Notes under the pieces: model-generated | Seen by the model: only the letters and a program-made list of their open reading frames with translations | Told to the model about the DNA's origin: nothing | Databases searched by the model: none | Assembly (NCBI GenBank): GCA_004553595.1 | Contig: SFKZ01000032.1 | Coordinates: 1-8,325 of the forward strand | Length of the DNA stretch: 8,325 nucleotides | Direction: 5' to 3' | Source of the DNA: Methanobrevibacter ruminantium | GTDB lineage: Archaea > Methanobacteriota > Methanobacteria > Methanobacteriales > Methanobacteriaceae | Shown: one piece after another, positions 5,486 through 8,325 of the stretch | Layout: each line of letters starts with the position of its first letter | Numbering within the stretch: position 1 is the stretch's first letter | Made by a program: the position numbers and the translations under genes

Positions 5486-6337
5486 TTAAGCTATCAACTT
5501 ATTTAAAAAATTCTTACATTCACTTTTTACCAATATACTTCGTATTGTTGATACATCCTTACTATTGCCATGAAATAAGCATTCAAAGTAATATCCCAAA
5601 ATTTTGTTAAACATCAAGCTTGGTGATTCTGAGAGTCCTTTAAGAAAAGTGATTACATCTTCTACATTGTTCAAAATTTTCTTTTTAAAACAAATATATA
5701 AATAATTGATACAAATAGAAGATATTCTTTCCTGCGTTTTTACGGATAGATTTTTTTCAATTGAGTAAGTGTGTAAAACACTTCTCATTAGCATTGGCAA
5801 AATATTCCTATCAATGATAATCATTGAATTACTGAAAAGTCTTAAGGAATCTCTCTGCTTAGTCCAATTGTCGCTAATAAACATGTTTTTAGAGATATCT
5901 TCTCTAGTTTTTGCATCTAAATCCATTATTGTTCCGCTTAAAACTGCAACAGTAATGGCAGCTCGCAACTTTAATTCCTCATTTTCATTTAACTTATCTA
6001 TTTTTGCTTTTATCTTTTGAGTTTCTGCTAAATCATTTCTATAGAATGCCAACATCAACTTTTCTGATAATATTTCTGGTGAGTGTTCCTTATTATCTTT
6101 CTTTAAGGCCTTTGCATAATTCTCTTCTAAATTTACGAAAAAATCCTGTATATCTATTTCATCATGAACAGTTAGTAATTTTAGTAACGTATCAACTCCT
6201 ATTTCATGAATACCATTTTCGACTTTAGAATATTGTCCTACTGAAATAATCTTCCCATTTAAAGTCATTTCATCCTGTGTTAATCCCAATGCTTTTCTTA
6301 TTTTTTTCAATTCACTGCCGACAAATTTATTTTCCAT
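5486..6337 (-). CDS. Rgg/GadR/MutR-family transcriptional regulator
   Basis: A 283-residue protein from the ATG at 6337. Residues 7-55 form an XRE-type helix-turn-helix with Rgg hallmarks: GSELKKIRKALGLTQDEM, then SVGQYSKVENG, then IGVDTLLKLL. The remaining 220 or so residues are helical and contain no other motif I recognise, as in the peptide-binding repeat domain of Rgg proteins, whose usual length is 280-290. The frame stays open to an ATG at 6403, but that one has no ribosome binding site and lies in a likely promoter region; the ATG at 6337 has AAAGG about 7 bases upstream and gives the normal family N-terminus. It is cytoplasmic and probably switches the peptide operon in answer to a short imported peptide. 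Its closeness and common strand with the cluster support that target; activator versus repressor is not shown. Confidence 0.85.
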   Translation of the reverse strand: MENKFVGSELKKIRKALGLTQDEMTLNGKIISVGQYSKVENGIHEIGVDTLLKLLTVHDEIDIQDFFVNLEENYAKALKKDNKEHSPEILSEKLMLAFYRNDLAETQKIKAKIDKLNENEELKLRAAITVAVLSGTIMDLDAKTREDISKNMFISDNWTKQRDSLRLFSNSMIIIDRNILPMLMRSVLHTYSIEKNLSVKTQERISSICINYLYICFKKKILNNVEDVITFLKGLSESPSLMFNKILGYYFECLFHGNSKDVSTIRSILVKSECKNFLNKLIA

Positions 6338-6363
6338 ATTTATGCCTTTTTCTATATCTTTTT

Positions 6364-6415
6364 CTATTACTGCAAAAAAACGGTTAACCCAATATTTTTT
6401 CATATAAGTTAACCG
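6364..6415 (-). promoter_or_regulatory. candidate rgg promoter with repeated GGTTAAC boxes
   Basis: CGGTTAAC at 6381-6388 is repeated in inverted orientation as GTTAACCG at 6408-6415, and GGTTAACC at 6382-6389 is itself palindromic. A weak -35/-10 pair, TTGGGT at 6392-6387 and TAATAG at 6369-6364 with 17 bases between, overlaps the inner box. This would place transcription just ahead of the ATG at 6337. The boxes may be an autoregulatory site for the Rgg protein or a site for another regulator; they do not resemble the 5470-5483 palindrome. Confidence 0.35.
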
Positions 6416-6524
6416 CTATTTTGTATTATGTTAAAATATTTTTCTTTAGTTGTTTTATTAATAAATCATTATACTCCTTATGTTCTCAATTCTTTCTTAA
6501 ATTGATTACGAATGTATTAAATAC

Positions 6525-6556
6525 AAAAAAAGTTGAGTCAAAAAACTCAACTTTTT
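6525..6556 (-). terminator. rho-independent terminator of the nucleoside hydrolase/GntR operon
   Basis: Arms GTTGAGT at 6532-6538 and ACTCAAC at 6545-6551 extend through five A-T pairs into a 12-bp stem with a 6-base loop. On the minus strand it is followed by seven T (6531-6525). It starts inside the stop codon of the GntR gene and isolates that operon from the regulator and peptide cluster to its left. The T-rich other side makes it potentially bidirectional. Confidence 0.88.
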
Positions 6557-7280
6557 ATTTACCCAAATTTACAAAAGTATTGAAATTCATGTAATGATAA
6601 TGCACACGCATATTTGAAACTTCAAATGGCGTACCATCATCCAAAAAGAAGATACCTTCCATCACACCTACAGGCTCCGTTGCCTTTAAATGCATTTGTT
6701 TTTGATCGATTTCACTTGATGGCTCAACTGTAATATTCAAAAACGCCTTAGTAACAGTCTTGTTTTGCTCATCTTCTAAATAATTAAACAAAGATTTTTG
6801 CAAAGTTTCCGGCTTTAACTCCGGCATAATCTTGATTGGCAAATACCCGGTTTCAATCAAAAATGGCTGCTCATCTAAAAGACGCAGACGTTTGAATTCA
6901 TAGACAAAGTCATTTTCATTGATAAACAAATCTTCCGCAATTTCTTTGGTTGCGTTAATTACATGAAAATCGAGTAACTTAATCTGTTGCTTTTTACCAG
7001 GTACCTTAAAACTGTCGGTAATCCCCAAGTTCGAACCATCATAACGAAACATCGCTTGGTTCTTCAAATACAGCGGATTAATAAAAGTACCGCTGCCCCG
7101 CTTTTTAAAAACGATTCCTTGCTGAGCCAAAAGCTCCAAAGCTCGTTTCATCGATGAGCGGCTCACGCCATAGTGTTCTGCTAAACTACGCTCATCGGGA
7201 ATCCGCATCCCATCATATTTATTATTTAAAATATTCTGTTTTATATCCTGCATTATTGTCCGATAAACGTAATTTGCCAT
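6555..7280 (-). CDS. GntR-family regulator, HutC/FarR subfamily with UTRA domain
   Basis: A 241-residue protein of the usual length for this subfamily. Residues 1-68 form the GntR winged helix-turn-helix, with IPDERSLAEHYGVSRSSMKRAL at 27-48 and the wing KKRGSGTFI at 59-67. Residues from about 90 to the end, with YEFKRLRLLDEQPFLIETGYLP and later EPVGVMEGIFFLDDGTPFE, match a UTRA effector-binding domain. Its ATG overlaps the nucleoside hydrolase stop by one base (TAATG), so translation is probably coupled. UTRA regulators bind small metabolites such as sugar phosphates or amino-acid derivatives; here a nucleoside-derived ligand is plausible from context. It most likely represses its own operon. 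Confidence 0.92.
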   Translation of the reverse strand: MANYVYRTIMQDIKQNILNNKYDGMRIPDERSLAEHYGVSRSSMKRALELLAQQGIVFKKRGSGTFINPLYLKNQAMFRYDGSNLGITDSFKVPGKKQQIKLLDFHVINATKEIAEDLFINENDFVYEFKRLRLLDEQPFLIETGYLPIKIMPELKPETLQKSLFNYLEDEQNKTVTKAFLNITVEPSSEIDQKQMHLKATEPVGVMEGIFFLDDGTPFEVSNMRVHYHYMNFNTFVNLGK

Positions 7281-8206
7281 TATTCTCTTCCTTGATCAGC
7301 TTTTTCAATACTATCGATAAACCATTTTGCAAATTTCTCTAAGTCAACATCAGTTGCAATTTCCGCATTTGCATGCTCTTGATCCATAAAGTTAATGACA
7401 CTTGCACCGTAAGTAAATTGGCCGCGAAGTTCAATTTCAACGTTGGCTTTTCTCATCGTAAACATTTCGGGATGAAGCAAAATGCCTACAGCAGTTGGAT
7501 CGTAAATTTTGATGCGGGGATCGCCATCTGGTTCATGAATGTGTGAAAAGAGTGCGTAAAGCATATCGCCAACTTCACCGCATTCCTTCACCTTGGCCAT
7601 TTGATCTGGCAAAAGGTGCGCCTTGTTACCAATTTCAAGTGGGGCAACCTTAATTGGCAAACCGCTGTGGAATACCACTTGTGCAGCTTCTGGATCACCC
7701 GCAATATTGTATTCAGCAAGTGGACTGTGATTACCACGGCCAATGTTACCACCCATGATCACAATTTGATCAATATTTTTCTTTACTTCTGGGTATTGCT
7801 TAAATAGCAAAGCATAATCAGTTAATGGACCAATGCCAAGCAAAGTTACTTTTTCAGGGCTATTCTTAATTTCTTCAGCCATGACAGTTGCGGCAAGGCC
7901 TGGCTTGATCAAACTTCTATCTGCCTTTTCAAATTCGTAACCGGCAATTCCAGTTTTCCCATGAACTGATGCCGCACTAATCTTTGGTGCCACAAGTGGT
8001 TGATTAGCACCGACAACGACAGGAACCTTAGTGTGCAAGAATTTTTCTAAATCGAGTGCATTTTGCAAAGTGTATTCAAGCGCCACGTTGCCCCAAGTGG
8101 GAACGATCATTCTGACATCGAGTTCGTCTGCAAAAAGACTGATGGTCATAGCTGCGATGTCATCGATTCCTGGATCGGTACTAATAATTAAAGGTTTTTT
8201 GGTCAT
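7280..8206 (-). CDS. inosine-uridine preferring nucleoside hydrolase family protein
   Basis: A 308-residue cytosolic enzyme predicted to split ribonucleosides into base and ribose for salvage. The N-terminal STDPGIDD (residues 9-16) is the calcium-binding signature with Asp11, Asp15 and Asp16. VHGKTG at 81-86, MGGN at 151-154, EYNIAGDPEAA at 165-175 and YDPTAV at 235-240 (Asp236) complete the active-site set. In the best-known pyrimidine/inosine enzymes the residue before that last Asp is a catalytic His; here it is Tyr235, so substrate range may differ. The frame is open up to 8284, but the first 26 codons would read through the upstream terminator and lack a ribosome binding site. The ATG at 8206 has AAAGGG at 8220-8215 and gives the standard N-terminus. 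It is cotranscribed with the GntR regulator. Confidence 0.93.
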   Translation of the reverse strand: MTKKPLIISTDPGIDDIAAMTISLFADELDVRMIVPTWGNVALEYTLQNALDLEKFLHTKVPVVVGANQPLVAPKISAASVHGKTGIAGYEFEKADRSLIKPGLAATVMAEEIKNSPEKVTLLGIGPLTDYALLFKQYPEVKKNIDQIVIMGGNIGRGNHSPLAEYNIAGDPEAAQVVFHSGLPIKVAPLEIGNKAHLLPDQMAKVKECGEVGDMLYALFSHIHEPDGDPRIKIYDPTAVGILLHPEMFTMRKANVEIELRGQFTYGASVINFMDQEHANAEIATDVDLEKFAKWFIDSIEKADQGRE

Positions 8207-8226
8207 AAAAATTGCCCTTTCTAAGC

Positions 8227-8251
8227 GTTGTAAGTAACTTAATGATACAAG
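8227..8251. promoter_or_regulatory. palindromic element in nucleoside hydrolase leader, possible GntR operator
   Basis: TAAGTAACTTA at 8231-8241 is a perfect 11-base palindrome about a central base, and TTGTA at 8228-8232 is matched by TACAA at 8246-8250. It lies between the upstream terminator and the ribosome binding site, where an autoregulatory GntR site would be expected. I found no convincing -35/-10 pair to go with it. Confidence 0.3.
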
Positions 8252-8263
8252 AAAACGACCAAT

Positions 8264-8294
8264 AAAAAAAGTGGTTCGATCCAAACCACTTTTT
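8264..8294. terminator. bidirectional hairpin terminator
   Basis: Arms AAAAAGTGGTT at 8266-8276 and AACCACTTTTT at 8284-8294 form an 11-bp stem with a 7-base loop. T-runs follow on both strands: TTTTTCTTT on plus, TTTTTTT on minus. It probably ends the gene that lies beyond the right edge of the window and separates it from the nucleoside hydrolase operon. Confidence 0.82.
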
Positions 8295-8325
8295 CTTTAT
8301 TTAAGATTATTTAGTATTTATCTTT

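Larger units (their letters stand above)
1..6337 (-). other. putative ThiF-type RiPP gene cluster with Rgg regulator
   Basis: This block groups the regulator, two very small peptide ORFs, a ThiF-like adenylating enzyme, an unknown protein, two different PLP enzymes and an MFS exporter, all on the minus strand. Overlaps of 11, 14 and 20 bases, then a 5-base gap, link the five genes from the ThiF-like enzyme to the decarboxylase. The combination of a short acidic peptide with a strong ribosome binding site, an E1-like enzyme with an N-terminal extension, and an exporter is the pattern of a RiPP locus. The block is clearly more AT-rich than the operon to its right, which suggests separate origin. 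It is cut at base 1, so further tailoring, protease or immunity genes may lie outside. That the product is an antimicrobial or a signal is inference. Confidence 0.72.

Noticed and set aside
6338..6403. 22-codon N-terminal extension of the Rgg protein from the ATG at 6403
   Set aside because: No ribosome binding site before 6403; the extension lies over the GGTTAAC boxes and a possible promoter, and the family N-terminus starts at 6337.
6430..6480. Shine-Dalgarno-like AAGGAG followed by TATAATG and a three-codon frame on the minus strand
   Set aside because: Only three codons before a stop; more likely a chance match or part of a promoter, and no suitable -35 box was found with it.
8207..8284. 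26-codon N-terminal extension of the nucleoside hydrolase
   Set aside because: It would start within a hairpin terminator and lacks a ribosome binding site; the calcium-binding motif normally lies within about 10-15 residues of the N-terminus.
8311..8325. Possible C-terminus of an upstream minus-strand gene ending KDKY-stop
   Set aside because: Only four codons before the window edge; position ahead of the terminator is suggestive but not enough to annotate.
1..8325. CRISPR arrays, tRNA or rRNA genes, insertion sequences, integrase genes
   Set aside because: No regularly spaced repeats, no tRNA-like cloverleaf and no transposase or integrase motifs were seen on either strand.

Overview
The window reads as a low-GC Gram-positive chromosome segment, most probably Lactobacillaceae and plausibly Lactobacillus itself. 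The reasons are the AT-rich DNA, consensus AAGGAGG-type ribosome binding sites, an Rgg-family regulator, a GntR/nucleoside hydrolase operon and AT-flanked hairpin terminators. All nine protein genes and both small peptide ORFs lie on the minus strand, so transcription runs from high to low coordinates.

Right part (about 6525-8300): an ordinary catabolic operon of higher GC. It encodes an inosine-uridine type nucleoside hydrolase and a HutC-type GntR regulator joined by a TAATG overlap. A hairpin terminator lies on each side, and a short palindrome in the leader may be an operator.

Left and central part (1 to about 6480): a very AT-rich, tightly packed gene set that looks like an undescribed RiPP (ribosomally made, modified peptide) system. 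In transcription order it holds: an Rgg-family regulator; a perfect 14-bp palindrome just upstream of a weak promoter; a 13-codon ORF with a strong Shine-Dalgarno; a 30-codon acidic peptide ORF with a perfect Shine-Dalgarno; a 16-bp perfect inverted repeat with a T-run (attenuator-like); a ThiF/MoeB/MccB-like adenylating enzyme; a 377-residue protein I do not recognise; a divergent fold-type-I PLP enzyme of the Cys/Met-metabolism type; an MFS exporter; and a fold-type-III PLP decarboxylase cut by the window start. From the ThiF-like gene onward the genes overlap by 11-20 bases or are 5 bases apart, so they are almost certainly one operon.

Working model (inference): the Rgg protein, perhaps with the 13-residue peptide as signal, switches on the promoter at about 5436-5466. 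The 30-residue peptide is made in excess because the hairpin lets only some transcripts pass to the enzyme genes. The ThiF-like enzyme adenylates and modifies the peptide, the unknown protein and PLP enzymes tailor it, and the MFS protein exports it and may confer immunity. The nearest known logic is pantocin A (30-residue PaaP, ThiF-like PaaA acting on two adjacent glutamates) and microcin C (ThiF-like MccB, MFS MccC, PLP decarboxylase domain of MccE, terminator between mccA and mccB). The peptide here is 30 residues with Glu16-Glu17, like PaaP, but it does not end in the Asn that MccB needs. The two PLP enzymes, the unknown protein and the Rgg control fit neither known system.
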